From positions 1 to 14,202 of the forward strand of contig CAKRYE010000052.1 of NCBI GenBank assembly GCA_934426285.1: 14,202 nucleotides of DNA, written 5' to 3'. The position numbers and the translations under genes are program-made. The notes under the pieces are model-generated. The model did no database searches, had not been told where the DNA came from, and saw only the letters and a program-made list of their open reading frames with translations. The DNA comes from an uncultured Blautia sp. Its GTDB lineage: Bacteria; Bacillota; Clostridia; Lachnospirales; Lachnospiraceae. Of the stretch, positions 1 to 7,030 are shown one piece after another; positions within the stretch are counted from its first letter, which is position 1, and the number at the start of each line of letters is the position of its first letter.

Positions 1-137
1 CGTTTGATGTTCGCTTTCTCTGCGATCAGAACTTTTTTATTGCTTTTCTGACCGATCACGTAGGCTGCAAAGCATCCTGCTGTACCGCCGCCGATGATCA
101 GCACATCTGTTTTGATTCTCTCTGTCCTCATACTCAT
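1..137 (-). CDS. aprA: AprA-like FAD subunit (APS reductase alpha), N-terminal fragment
   Basis: Partial gene: the first 45 codons are visible and the rest lies beyond the left edge. The peptide has a dinucleotide-binding strand and glycine motif (DVLIIGGGTAGCFAA, residues 11-25) and ends in KVLIAEKANIK. This is the FAD-binding start typical of the fumarate reductase/AprA flavoprotein family. The ATG at 137 is chosen because GAGGAAAG lies about 8 nt upstream; an ATG at 131 is too far from it. It starts 20 bp after cysA and ends a sulfate uptake and reduction operon. That context favours the adenylylsulfate reductase alpha subunit, which reduces APS to sulfite and AMP with an AprB ferredoxin-like partner presumably encoded next. 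From 45 residues alone, fumarate reductase or L-aspartate oxidase cannot be excluded. Confidence 0.7.
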   Translation of the reverse strand, partial: MSMRTERIKTDVLIIGGGTAGCFAAYVIGQKSNKKVLIAEKANIK

Positions 138-157
138 TTACTCTTTCCTCTAATTTC

Positions 158-1216
158 TCAGATGATTACAAAGTCATCCCTTACAGCCTCATTCTCGATC
201 AGCTGTACCGTACCCCCACGTAGTGCAAAAATCCTGTAGAGGAACACATTGACAATCTCACCTTCCCGGACATCTGCTTTCTCAAGGCTTCTTCTGGCAG
301 TTACCACAGAATTGTTCACTCTCACCTGAAGCTCCAGGTTATCCCCTCTGAAGGAGACCCATTCTACCACTCCCTGGGATACGGAGGTTCTGAACTTCTC
401 TACCTCATCCAGTTTGGAAATCTTTACGAATTCCGGGCGGACAATGATCTTGTCCGCTCTCTCTGCCTGAGTAAAGGTGTGGAAATCATCTGCATTCTTT
501 AATACAGATGGCTGTCCAAAGAAGGATGCAGTAAAAGCTGTTTCCGGATTTCTGTAAACCTCTGCCGGAGTCCCCTTCTGCTCGATCTGTCCTGCATTTG
601 TGATGATGATCTCATCAGCCACTTCAATAGCCTCATCCTGATCATGGGTAACAAAAATACTGGTAATTCCCAGCTTTTCGATCATCTCTTTTAACCAGCT
701 TCGCAGTTCCTGTCGGATCTTTGCATCGATTGCTGCGAATGGCTCATCCAGAAGTAATACCTGGGGGTTCGGGGCAAGGGCTCTGGCAAATGCCACCCTC
801 TGTCTCTGGCCGCCGGACAGCTGACTGGGATATCTTTTTTCCAGTCCTTCCAGTCCTACCAGTTTGACCAGCTCCATGACTCTGGTGTGAATTTTCTTTT
901 TGTCTACTTTCTGAACCTTCAGGCCGAATGCTACATTGTCATAAACTGTCATATAACGGAACAGTGCATAATTCTGAAATACAAATCCGATTCCACGCTC
1001 ACTGGCCGGAACATCATTGACTACCTTTCCATCAATAATGATCTCTCCGCTGTCCGGAGTTTCCAGACCTGCGATCATCCGGAGAATGGTTGTCTTTCCG
1101 CTTCCGCTTGGTCCCAGCAGTCCGATCAGTTTTCCTTTTTCGATTCCGAAATTCACATTCTTTGATGCCTGGTAGGAACCATAGGTCTTATTTATATTTT
1201 TTAACTCTACATACAT
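158..1216 (-). CDS. cysA: Sulfate/thiosulfate ABC transporter ATP-binding protein CysA
   Basis: This is the ATPase of the sulfate importer, acting on the cytoplasmic face of the CysT-CysW channel. All ABC motifs are present in its 352 residues: Walker A GPSGSGKTT (35-43), Q-loop Gln81, signature LSGGQRQR (133-140), Walker B LLLDEP (154-159) and H-loop His191. After about residue 235 there is a C-terminal regulatory extension with TOBE-like beta-rich sequence, as in CysA/PotA-type importers. The length agrees with the family (about 350-365). The ATG at 1216 lies one base after the cysW stop, with GAAGGA inside the end of cysW as ribosome binding site, so translation is probably coupled. Thiosulfate or molybdate as substrate is possible from this subunit alone, but the Sbp-type binding protein and the reduction genes point to sulfate. 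Confidence 0.95.
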   Translation of the reverse strand: MYVELKNINKTYGSYQASKNVNFGIEKGKLIGLLGPSGSGKTTILRMIAGLETPDSGEIIIDGKVVNDVPASERGIGFVFQNYALFRYMTVYDNVAFGLKVQKVDKKKIHTRVMELVKLVGLEGLEKRYPSQLSGGQRQRVAFARALAPNPQVLLLDEPFAAIDAKIRQELRSWLKEMIEKLGITSIFVTHDQDEAIEVADEIIITNAGQIEQKGTPAEVYRNPETAFTASFFGQPSVLKNADDFHTFTQAERADKIIVRPEFVKISKLDEVEKFRTSVSQGVVEWVSFRGDNLELQVRVNNSVVTARRSLEKADVREGEIVNVFLYRIFALRGGTVQLIENEAVRDDFVII

Positions 1217-1217
1217 A

Positions 1218-2042
1218 TCAGGCTTCCTTCTTTCCTTTGTATTCGATCACGCTTCGGATCACCAGAATAATAACTGCCATGATCACCAGCAGTGAAGATA
1301 CGGCAAATGCCGGAACATACTGAAACTCATTAAATAAAATCTCTACATGAAGAGGAAGAGTATTTGTTTTTCCTCTCAAATGTCCGGAAAGGACAGACAC
1401 TGCACCAAACTCTCCCATTGCTCTCGCTGTACAGAGTACGATGCCGTAAAGCAATGCCCATTTAATATGAGGAAATGTAATCTTCCAGAAGATGGTCCAT
1501 CCGCCGGCTCCCATGAGAGCTGCAGCTTCTTCCTCGTCCGTTCCTTCTGCTTCCAGAACCGGAATCAGCTCTCTGGAAATAAAAGGAAAGGTTACAAATA
1601 CAGTTGCAATAATGATTCCCGGTACAGAGAATACAACTTTAATTCCGAATTTCAAAAGGAAAAAGTAGACAGGACTCTGTCGTCCGAAAATCAGAAGAAA
1701 GATCAGACCTGCGATTACCGGAGAAATGGTAACCGGAAGATCGATCAGAGTTGTCAGAAGCTTCTTACCCCTGAACTGAAACTTGGTCAGTGCCCAGGCT
1801 GCAAAGATTCCAAAGACTGTATTAAAGATAACTGCAAAAAGAGTTGCCTTCACAGTGAGAAGAAGTGCTTTGACCGTATATTCATCTGTCACTGCTGCCG
1901 CATAAACCTTCCAGCCGCTCCGCAGTGCTTCTGTAATCACAGTGACCAGCGGCAGGAGGAGCATTACCGCCAGAAACAAAATGCTGGTCCCTATCAGGAT
2001 CCATTTTGTAATTTTCTCTGAAGTCTTTCCATTGTTGTCCAT
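1218..2042 (-). CDS. cysW: Sulfate ABC transporter permease CysW
   Basis: This is an inner-membrane permease of the sulfate importer, 274 aa, which pairs with CysT to form the channel. About six hydrophobic segments are visible, starting at residues 13-36 and including 61-85, 102-120, 137-157 and 245-263. The cytoplasmic EAA loop that docks on the ATPase is present (EAAALMGAGGWTIFWKITFP, from residue 172). The MGEFGAVSVLSG segment near residue 210 is the conserved CysW stretch. The ATG at 2042 overlaps the cysT stop by one base (TGATG). AGGAGG about 9 nt upstream, inside cysT, supports this start. Order and overlaps fix it as the second permease of the CysT-CysW-CysA set. Confidence 0.94.
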   Translation of the reverse strand: MDNNGKTSEKITKWILIGTSILFLAVMLLLPLVTVITEALRSGWKVYAAAVTDEYTVKALLLTVKATLFAVIFNTVFGIFAAWALTKFQFRGKKLLTTLIDLPVTISPVIAGLIFLLIFGRQSPVYFFLLKFGIKVVFSVPGIIIATVFVTFPFISRELIPVLEAEGTDEEEAAALMGAGGWTIFWKITFPHIKWALLYGIVLCTARAMGEFGAVSVLSGHLRGKTNTLPLHVEILFNEFQYVPAFAVSSLLVIMAVIILVIRSVIEYKGKKEA

Positions 2043-2878
2043 CAGGCATTTCCTCCTCTTAAAATTCTTGCATTCCTCTGCTGGATCACATTATTGAGAA
2101 ACAGAATAAAAAATGAAACTGCCAGCATTACCAGTGCGATTGCCGTTGCACTGGAATAATCAAATTCCTGAAGCTCTGACATAATGATCAGCGGCGTGAT
2201 CTCTGTATAATATGGTTTGTTTCCCGCAATAAATACGATGCTTCCATATTCACCCAGGCATCTGCCAAATGCCAGTCCGGTTCCCGCAAAGATAGCAGGC
2301 TTCAGTTCCGGAAAAATCACTTTCCAGAAAATAGTGGATTTCTTTGCTCCCAGAACCCCGGCTGCTTCACTATAAGAATTATCCATCTTTTCCAGAACCG
2401 GCTGTACGCTTCTTACAACAAAAGGAATTCCTACAAAGATCATGGCTACTGTGATTCCGATTCTTGTGTATGCGATTTTGATACCAAATCTGGCAAAAAA
2501 GCTGCCCACCAGACCGGAATCAGAGGTCAGGGAAGTAAGTGCAATACCTGCAACTGCTGTGGGAAGCGCAAAAGGAAGTTCGATCATTCCGTCCATAATC
2601 CTCTTGCCCGGAAATTCATATTTCACAAGCACCCATGCAAGGATGGTTCCCATGATACCATTTATCACTGCTGCTACAAAAGCAGATATAAAGCTGGTGT
2701 AAAAGGATGCCAGTACTCTGGCTCTTGTGATAGTTTCGATGAAATCTTTAAAGCTTAATTTCGCGGTGTAGATCACCAGACTGGCAAGTGGGATCAGAAC
2801 CACCAGACTTAATATGGAAATGGTAATTCCCATGGAGAGTCCGAATCCTGGAATCACTGGTTTATTTCTTTTTTTCAT
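2042..2878 (-). CDS. cysT: Sulfate ABC transporter permease CysT (CysU)
   Basis: This is the first permease of the sulfate importer, 278 aa from the chosen start. It has a hydrophobic N-terminal segment (about residues 15-38) and further membrane spans. The EAA docking loop is present (EAAGVLGAKKSTIFWKVIFP, from about residue 171), followed by the conserved LGEYGSIVFIAGN segment seen in CysT proteins. The ATG at 2878 is preferred because GAGAGGTGG lies about 9 nt upstream. A TTG two codons upstream (2884) is in frame but only 3 nt from that site. The gene follows sbp after a 77-bp gap holding a possible hairpin and overlaps cysW by one base. Confidence 0.93.
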   Translation of the reverse strand: MKKRNKPVIPGFGLSMGITISILSLVVLIPLASLVIYTAKLSFKDFIETITRARVLASFYTSFISAFVAAVINGIMGTILAWVLVKYEFPGKRIMDGMIELPFALPTAVAGIALTSLTSDSGLVGSFFARFGIKIAYTRIGITVAMIFVGIPFVVRSVQPVLEKMDNSYSEAAGVLGAKKSTIFWKVIFPELKPAIFAGTGLAFGRCLGEYGSIVFIAGNKPYYTEITPLIIMSELQEFDYSSATAIALVMLAVSFFILFLNNVIQQRNARILRGGNA

Positions 2879-2926
2879 AATCAATTACCACCTCTCTCGT
2901 CTCGTATGTTCCGGTCCTGTTGTTGT

Positions 2927-2952
2927 GTCAGTCGGCATTTTCCCTGTCTGAC
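2927..2952 (-). other. Imperfect hairpin between sbp and cysT
   Basis: Five-base arms GTCAG and CTGAC, extended by a few weaker pairs, lie just downstream of the sbp stop. There is no U-run, so it is not a full terminator. Hairpins at this place in importer operons often keep binding-protein mRNA more abundant than permease mRNA. That role is inferred from position only. Confidence 0.3.
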
Positions 2953-2955
2953 TCT

Positions 2956-3954
2956 TTATCTCTCATAGATCTCATCAAAAATTCCGCCATCTGCGAAGTG
3001 CTTTTTCTGCACTTCATCCCATCCCCCGTATTCACTGATATTTACCAGATCTACGCTCAGATCAAACACATCACTGTGTTTTTTCAGGATTTCTTCATTG
3101 GTTGGGCGGAAATAGTTCTCTGCTTCAATTTCCTGTGCTTCATCGGAATACAGATAGTTTAAATACTCAGTTGCCACTTTTCTTGTGTCTCTGTAGTCTA
3201 CTACCTCATCCACCACTGCTACAGTGGGCTGTGCCAGAATGCTGACGCTTGGAGTAACGATCTCGTACTCATCCGGGTAGTCACGCATAGAAAGATAGGC
3301 TTCGTTTTCCCACGCTACCAGCACATCGCCCTGTCCGTTTTCTACGAAGGAAGTAGTTGCACCTCTCGCACCGGAATCCAGGACTACTACATTCTGATAG
3401 AGCTTCCTGATGAAATCTTTCATCTGTGTCTCGTCTCCGTTGTACTTCTTATCTGCATAAGCCCATGCTGCCATGTAGTTCCATCTGGCACCTCCGGAAG
3501 TCTTCGGATTTGGAGTTACCACTCCTACCCCATCCTTTGTCAGGTCATCCCAGTCCTGAATCTTCTTGGGATTTCCTTTCTTAACCAGGAATACAATGGT
3601 GGATGTATAGGGAGAACTGTCATTGTCGAAGTTGTCTATCCATCCTGCCTTGATCAGCCCTGCGTTCTCTATGGATTCAATATCATATTCCAGTGCCAGT
3701 GTCACTACATCTGCATCCAGTCCGTTGGCTACCTCCAGTGCCTGCTTCCCTGAACCACCGTGAGACTGTGTGATCTCCACATCTTCTCCGGTTTTCTCCT
3801 TCCAGTGCTCCTCGAATATTTTATTGTACTGTTCAAACATTTCTCTGGTAGGATCGTAGGAAACATTTGTGATAGATACTGTTTTTCCAAAAGCCTGTAC
3901 CGGTGTCAGTGCCAGCACAGCCGCCAGACTCAATGCAAATATTTTTCTGATCAT
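2956..3954 (-). CDS. sbp: Sulfate-binding protein (Sbp/CysP family), with type I signal peptide
   Basis: This is the extracytoplasmic binding protein that delivers sulfate to CysTWA, 332 aa (E. coli Sbp is about 329). Family hallmarks are NVSYDPTREMFEQYN (from about residue 30), QSHGGSGKQA, DADVVTLAL and the later TPNPKTSGGARWNY segment, all of which line the anion pocket in Sbp-type proteins. The N-terminus is a cleavable signal peptide: MIRK, a hydrophobic core, then a V-Q-A site with probable cleavage after Ala21. There is no lipobox cysteine, which is unusual for a binding protein in a single-membrane Firmicute, where these are normally lipoproteins. The ATG at 3954 has AGGAGA 7 nt upstream. 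The gene lies between the JAMM protease and cysT in the operon. Confidence 0.93.
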   Translation of the reverse strand: MIRKIFALSLAAVLALTPVQAFGKTVSITNVSYDPTREMFEQYNKIFEEHWKEKTGEDVEITQSHGGSGKQALEVANGLDADVVTLALEYDIESIENAGLIKAGWIDNFDNDSSPYTSTIVFLVKKGNPKKIQDWDDLTKDGVGVVTPNPKTSGGARWNYMAAWAYADKKYNGDETQMKDFIRKLYQNVVVLDSGARGATTSFVENGQGDVLVAWENEAYLSMRDYPDEYEIVTPSVSILAQPTVAVVDEVVDYRDTRKVATEYLNYLYSDEAQEIEAENYFRPTNEEILKKHSDVFDLSVDLVNISEYGGWDEVQKKHFADGGIFDEIYER

Positions 3955-4005
3955 GTTTCATCTCCTGAGCATTTCCATGACTTTTTCAGTCTCTTCTTTG
4001 GGATT

Positions 4006-4416
4006 TTACAGCAATACAAGTTCTTCCTTCTCAGATTCTGTTCCTTCTATATGGAAGGAATTCAGAACCGGATTCTCATTGTCCATAAGGGAAAGGATCA
4101 TGTAGCTTGCTGTGCTGTCATAAGCCAGTCTCTTGTCTTCCTCTGATGGTCTGGATGGACTTTCCGGATGGGAATGCCAGTTACCGAGAGGTACCAGACC
4201 ATTTGCACGCATATCCTTAACTGCTGCCAACTGCTCTTTTGGATCCAGTGAAAAATGTTCATTGGAATGATCAATGTTTGTCAGGCAGTAAACCTTTTCA
4301 ATGGATTTATCCTTGCCGTCCTTTTTACCGGCGATCAGCCCGCAGGCTTCTTCCGGAAGATTTTCTCTGGCATGCTTTAAAATTATTTCGTAGTCACTTT
4401 TTGACATTGTAATCAT
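4006..4416 (-). CDS. JAMM/MPN+ metallopeptidase (M67 family), candidate HcyD
   Basis: This is a small, stand-alone zinc JAMM protease, 136 aa, cytoplasmic. The motif is complete: Glu23 in PEEACGL, then H81-S-H83-P with S91 and D94 in the HSHPESPSRPSEED stretch. Bacterial M67 enzymes of this type act on ubiquitin-like sulfur carriers. Mec of Mycobacterium frees cysteine from CysO. HcyD of Wolinella removes the terminal residue of HcyS and later frees homocysteine from it. The carrier gene two positions upstream ends in GGGR, so uncapping by this enzyme is the likely job, and release of the amino-acid product a second one. The start at 4416 has AGGAGAG about 8 nt upstream; an internal ATG at 4407 is possible. 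An 87-bp non-coding gap separates it from the adenylyltransferase gene. The HcyD assignment comes from context. Confidence 0.85.
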   Translation of the reverse strand: MITMSKSDYEIILKHARENLPEEACGLIAGKKDGKDKSIEKVYCLTNIDHSNEHFSLDPKEQLAAVKDMRANGLVPLGNWHSHPESPSRPSEEDKRLAYDSTASYMILSLMDNENPVLNSFHIEGTESEKEELVLL

Positions 4417-4503
4417 AATTTACTCTCTCCTGATTCAGTTCTTCAGAAAATATCTACAGACTGTTCCATATCCACTCAGGTCTCACGCTGTACCAGACAT
4501 TCC

Positions 4504-5313
4504 TTACAGAATTCCGTCACATTCTGCCTGCTCGTAATCGATCAGTTCGGTAATTGTAGGATGTTCTCCACATACCGGGCAGTTCTTTACATGCTGCGGA
4601 AGCTTGATCTTACGGAATTCCATAGTAAGCGCATCATAGGTAAGAAGGTATCCTGTAAGAAGATCACCAACTCCAAGAATATACTTGATGGCTTCCATTG
4701 CCTGAAGGCTTCCGATCACACCTCCCATTGCTCCGATGACACCAGCCTGTTTACAGGTAGGTACGGCGTCCTTTGGCGGCGGATCTTTGAATACACATCT
4801 GTAACATGGTCCTTCTCCCGGAACATAGGTCATAAGCTGTCCCTGGAAACGAAGGATTCCTGCGTGAGAGAATGGTTTCTTTGCCATAACACAGGCATCG
4901 TTGATCAGGAATTTCGCCGGAAAATTGTCGGTTCCGTCAATAATGAAATCGTAATCCTTGATCAGATCCATGATCGTTTCAGAATCTACGAAAGTCTGAT
5001 AAGTCTTTACTGTCACATCCGGGTTGATGGCTTCCATAGATTCTTTTGCAGAAAGAACCTTTGGTTTTCCCACATCCTTTGTTGCATGGATGATCTGTCT
5101 CTGCAGATTGGAAAGATCTACTTCATCTGCGTCTGCAATTCCGATAGTTCCCACACCTGCTGCTGCAAGATAAAGGGCTGCCGGTGAACCCAGTCCACCT
5201 GCCCCGATGATCAGGACACTGGAATTGAGCAGTTTTTTCTGTCCTTTTGCTCCAACCTCTTTCAGAATAATGTGTCTGGAATAACGCTCCAGCTGCTCAT
5301 TTGTAAATGCCAC
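4504..5313 (-). CDS. MoeB/ThiF/HesA-family carrier-protein adenylyltransferase, candidate HcyF
   Basis: This E1-like enzyme (269 aa) uses ATP to adenylate the C-terminal glycine of a ubiquitin-like sulfur carrier. Visible features are the nucleotide loop GAGGLGS (37-43), Asp63 and the LSNLQRQ segment with Arg72, the DGTDNF stretch (126-131), and four zinc cysteines in two CxxC pairs (C170/C173 and C245/C248). Cys187, in PTCKQAG, matches the conserved E1-type cysteine. There is no C-terminal rhodanese domain, so sulfur probably comes from free sulfide or a partner. Translation begins at GTG, which overlaps the carrier stop codon by one base (TAGTG). The strong site GGAGGTGG sits inside the end of the carrier gene. 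With no thiazole or molybdopterin genes nearby, a HcyF-like role is favoured over ThiF or MoeB. Confidence 0.9.
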   Translation of the reverse strand: MAFTNEQLERYSRHIILKEVGAKGQKKLLNSSVLIIGAGGLGSPAALYLAAAGVGTIGIADADEVDLSNLQRQIIHATKDVGKPKVLSAKESMEAINPDVTVKTYQTFVDSETIMDLIKDYDFIIDGTDNFPAKFLINDACVMAKKPFSHAGILRFQGQLMTYVPGEGPCYRCVFKDPPPKDAVPTCKQAGVIGAMGGVIGSLQAMEAIKYILGVGDLLTGYLLTYDALTMEFRKIKLPQHVKNCPVCGEHPTITELIDYEQAECDGIL

Positions 5314-5519
5314 TATCTTCCACCTCCCATGAAGTACAGGAATTCAACGCTGTCCCCTTCTTTTAATGCATAAGTATCAAATTCTGCTTTATCAATGAAG
5401 TCATCGTTTACTGATACAGTTACATACTGAGGAGTTTCTACATCCTCCTGTACGATCAGTTCTGAAACTGTGATTGCGTCTTTTACTTCTTTTTTATCTC
5501 CTGCTACTGTGATAACCAT
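5313..5519 (-). CDS. ThiS/MoaD-like sulfur-carrier protein with Arg-capped triglycine tail, candidate HcyS
   Basis: This is a small beta-grasp carrier, 68 aa (ThiS is about 66). The fold signature is the initial beta strand MVITVAG, the VSELI helix start, then KEGDSVEFLYFM leading into the tail. The protein ends G65-G66-G67-R68. ThiS and MoaD end in a free Gly-Gly, which is what the E1-like enzyme adenylates. Here an extra arginine follows, so the product is probably a proprotein needing C-terminal trimming. It is co-translated with the adenylyltransferase and lies close to a JAMM protease, sulfite reductase and metY. This matches HcyS-Ala of Wolinella, with Arg in place of Ala. The start at 5519 has AGGAGA about 10 nt upstream. 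The carrier fold is clear; the pathway is inferred from neighbours. Confidence 0.88.
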   Translation of the reverse strand: MVITVAGDKKEVKDAITVSELIVQEDVETPQYVTVSVNDDFIDKAEFDTYALKEGDSVEFLYFMGGGR

Positions 5520-5540
5520 AACATCTGTTCTCCTTTATTC

Positions 5541-5858
5541 TTATAAATTCTGATCAATAATCTCTTCCAGTTCTGTAGCTTTCTTTGCCCCTGTCAGTCG
5601 TTGGATCTGTTCTCCGTCTTTCAGGAAGATCAGTGTAGGTGCTGACATAACCTTATATTCCTCTACAAGCTCCTGCTCATAAGCTACATTTACCTTTCCA
5701 ACAAAAATCTGATCACCGTATTTCTCTTCCAGCTTTGCAAGCACCGGAACCATTCTTTTACATGGTACGCAGCTGTCAGAATAGAAATCGATCAGTGTCA
5801 GTTTTCCAGACTGGAAAGCTTTTTCCTTAAAAGTCTCACCACTTAATCTATCTGCCAT
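5541..5858 (-). CDS. Thioredoxin-family protein with CVPC active site
   Basis: This is a single-domain cytoplasmic thioredoxin fold, 105 aa, close to the family norm. The redox motif is SDSC30-V-P-C33-K in place of the usual WCGPC, and the cis-proline is in SAPT (Pro74). Replacing the Trp and Gly before and inside the motif should change redox potential and partner choice, so this is probably a dedicated protein and not the general thioredoxin. It sits between the tusA-like and carrier genes, 12 bp after the former, which suggests a role in sulfur handling. Possible roles are reducing a persulfide on the TusA-like protein, keeping E1 or carrier partners reduced, or feeding electrons to a reductase. 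The ATG at 5858 has AGGAG 6 nt upstream. The fold is certain, the partner unknown. Confidence 0.9.
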   Translation of the reverse strand: MADRLSGETFKEKAFQSGKLTLIDFYSDSCVPCKRMVPVLAKLEEKYGDQIFVGKVNVAYEQELVEEYKVMSAPTLIFLKDGEQIQRLTGAKKATELEEIIDQNL

Positions 5859-5870
5859 GATCCGCTCCTG

Positions 5871-6116
5871 TCAGTCTTCAACTTTCTTCACATAAAGTGT
5901 GTAAGTTCCGTCTTCGTTGTCATCCAGCTTCAGGATCTGATGTCCTTCTTCCTTGATACTTCGGGGTACATTCTGTACCGGCTCACCGTCATTCATACGG
6001 ATGGATAAGATCTGTCCCTCATCCAGCTCTTCCAGCGCTACCTTTGCCTTTACAAAGGTTACCGGACATACAACATCTGTAATATCTACAGTATCATCAA
6101 TTTTAATTTCACTCAT
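5871..6116 (-). CDS. TusA-like sulfurtransferase (SirA/YeeD family)
   Basis: This is a small sulfur-carrier protein, 81 aa, the usual length of TusA-type proteins. The conserved motif is Cys-Pro in DITDVVCPVTFVKAK, where the cysteine can hold a persulfide. The rest shows the typical LDEGQILSIRMNDGEP and VPRSIKEEGHQIL stretches. TusA proteins relay sulfane sulfur between enzymes. Here the gene overlaps the end of the sulfite reductase gene, so it may take or buffer sulfur near the reductase or the carrier-protein step. Two ATG codons compete. The one at 6116 is preferred because GGAGG lies 9 nt upstream; the ATG at 6122 leaves only 3 nt. It would overlap the reductase by 8 bases (ATGAGTGA). 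The exact partner cannot be read from sequence. Confidence 0.88.
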   Translation of the reverse strand: MSEIKIDDTVDITDVVCPVTFVKAKVALEELDEGQILSIRMNDGEPVQNVPRSIKEEGHQILKLDDNEDGTYTLYVKKVED

Positions 6117-6969
6117 TTTCATATGCCTCCAGGATTTCTTTATTGAATTTGTCCTCGCCTACCCGGTCGATGGTAAATTTCAGTCGTTCACCGGCATTCG
6201 CATTCTTCTCGAAGAAATTGATGGCTGCATCGCAGACCTTCAGTAATTTCTCATGGTCTTCAATAAACGGGATCACTGTTTTTCCTTTATTGATGTGGTT
6301 TCCGAAGATTCCTCCGAAAGAAACGATATATCCGTGAGTATTATCATAGGCATCTGTAGGACAGGCTTTGGTGCATCGTCCGCAGAAATTACATTTGGAA
6401 GAATCAACGGAAATCTTTCCATCTTCTAATGTGATGGCACCTTCTCGACAGGCTTTTACGCAGACACCGCACTGGATACATTTCTCTTCCTGCCATGCCA
6501 CTTTGATTCCGCCCTTGATTCCTACATCGTTCTCTTCTGCTTTTAAGCAGTTGTTCTGACATCCGGTAACACCGAATTTGAATTTATGTGGAAGCTCACG
6601 TCCAAAGTATCTCTCGTCCAGCTCCTCTGCCAGTGCGTAGGTATCAATACATCCGCTGGGACAGATGGCTGCACCCTGACAGGCTGTGATGGTACGAACT
6701 CTTGGTCCGCATACACCCGGAACCACATCTCCCTCTGCCAGTGCTGCTTTCACTTCATCAATCTGATCTAACTTGATAAAAGGAATCTCCACACCCTGAC
6801 GGGAAGTAAGATGTACATAGCCCTCGCCGTATTTCTCTGAAACTTCAGCTACCTTTGCAAGCTGTTTCGCATCCAGATGTCCGCCAACTACGCGGATTCT
6901 TAATGAAAAATTATTTTTCTGCTTCTGGCGCATGAATCCGCCTTTTTTTAATGCTGCATAATCTGCCAT
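6109..6969 (-). CDS. Siroheme sulfite reductase with two ferredoxin clusters (AsrC/Dsr-like, Sir)
   Basis: This single-subunit reductase (286 aa) is expected to reduce sulfite to sulfide with six electrons. The siroheme/[4Fe-4S] ligand set is present as C97-x5-C103 and C137-x3-C141 (GCQNNC). An inserted ferredoxin domain follows, with two CxxCxxCxxxC motifs at 164-174 (CIQCGVCVKAC) and 193-203 (CNFCGRCTKAC). The N-terminal half holds the conserved HLTSRQGVEIPF segment (53-64). This compact layout is that of AsrC-type and clostridial assimilatory enzymes, not the larger CysI. A nitrite reductase reading is possible from the fold but unlikely beside sulfate uptake genes. The ATG at 6969 has AGGAGG 9 nt upstream. 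It is the first gene of the operon, behind its own consensus promoter. Confidence 0.9.
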   Translation of the reverse strand: MADYAALKKGGFMRQKQKNNFSLRIRVVGGHLDAKQLAKVAEVSEKYGEGYVHLTSRQGVEIPFIKLDQIDEVKAALAEGDVVPGVCGPRVRTITACQGAAICPSGCIDTYALAEELDERYFGRELPHKFKFGVTGCQNNCLKAEENDVGIKGGIKVAWQEEKCIQCGVCVKACREGAITLEDGKISVDSSKCNFCGRCTKACPTDAYDNTHGYIVSFGGIFGNHINKGKTVIPFIEDHEKLLKVCDAAINFFEKNANAGERLKFTIDRVGEDKFNKEILEAYENE

Positions 6970-7030
6970 TTCTCTTTCCCTCCTGTAGAACGCCTTTTAT
7001 TTTAAAGATAAATCTATAAGGTCTTTTTTA

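Noticed and set aside
1347..2021. Long open frame of 224 codons on the plus strand
   Set aside because: It lies wholly antisense to cysW, whose motifs and overlapping starts are clear. The translation is rich in Cys, Lys and Ser with no recognisable domain, and no ribosome binding site was evident.
4561..5187. Open frame of 208 codons on the plus strand
   Set aside because: Antisense shadow of the MoeB/ThiF-type gene, which has all catalytic and zinc motifs. The plus-strand product looks like low-complexity noise.
4504..5519. Carrier and E1-like pair as thiamine (ThiS/ThiF) or molybdopterin (MoaD/MoeB) genes
   Set aside because: No thiG, thiH, moaE or related gene is present, the carrier is Arg-capped, and the neighbours are sulfite reductase, JAMM protease and metY.
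6109..6969. Reductase as a nitrite reductase
   Set aside because: The siroheme fold is shared, but the operon contains only sulfur genes and the compact two-ferredoxin layout fits AsrC-type sulfite reductases.
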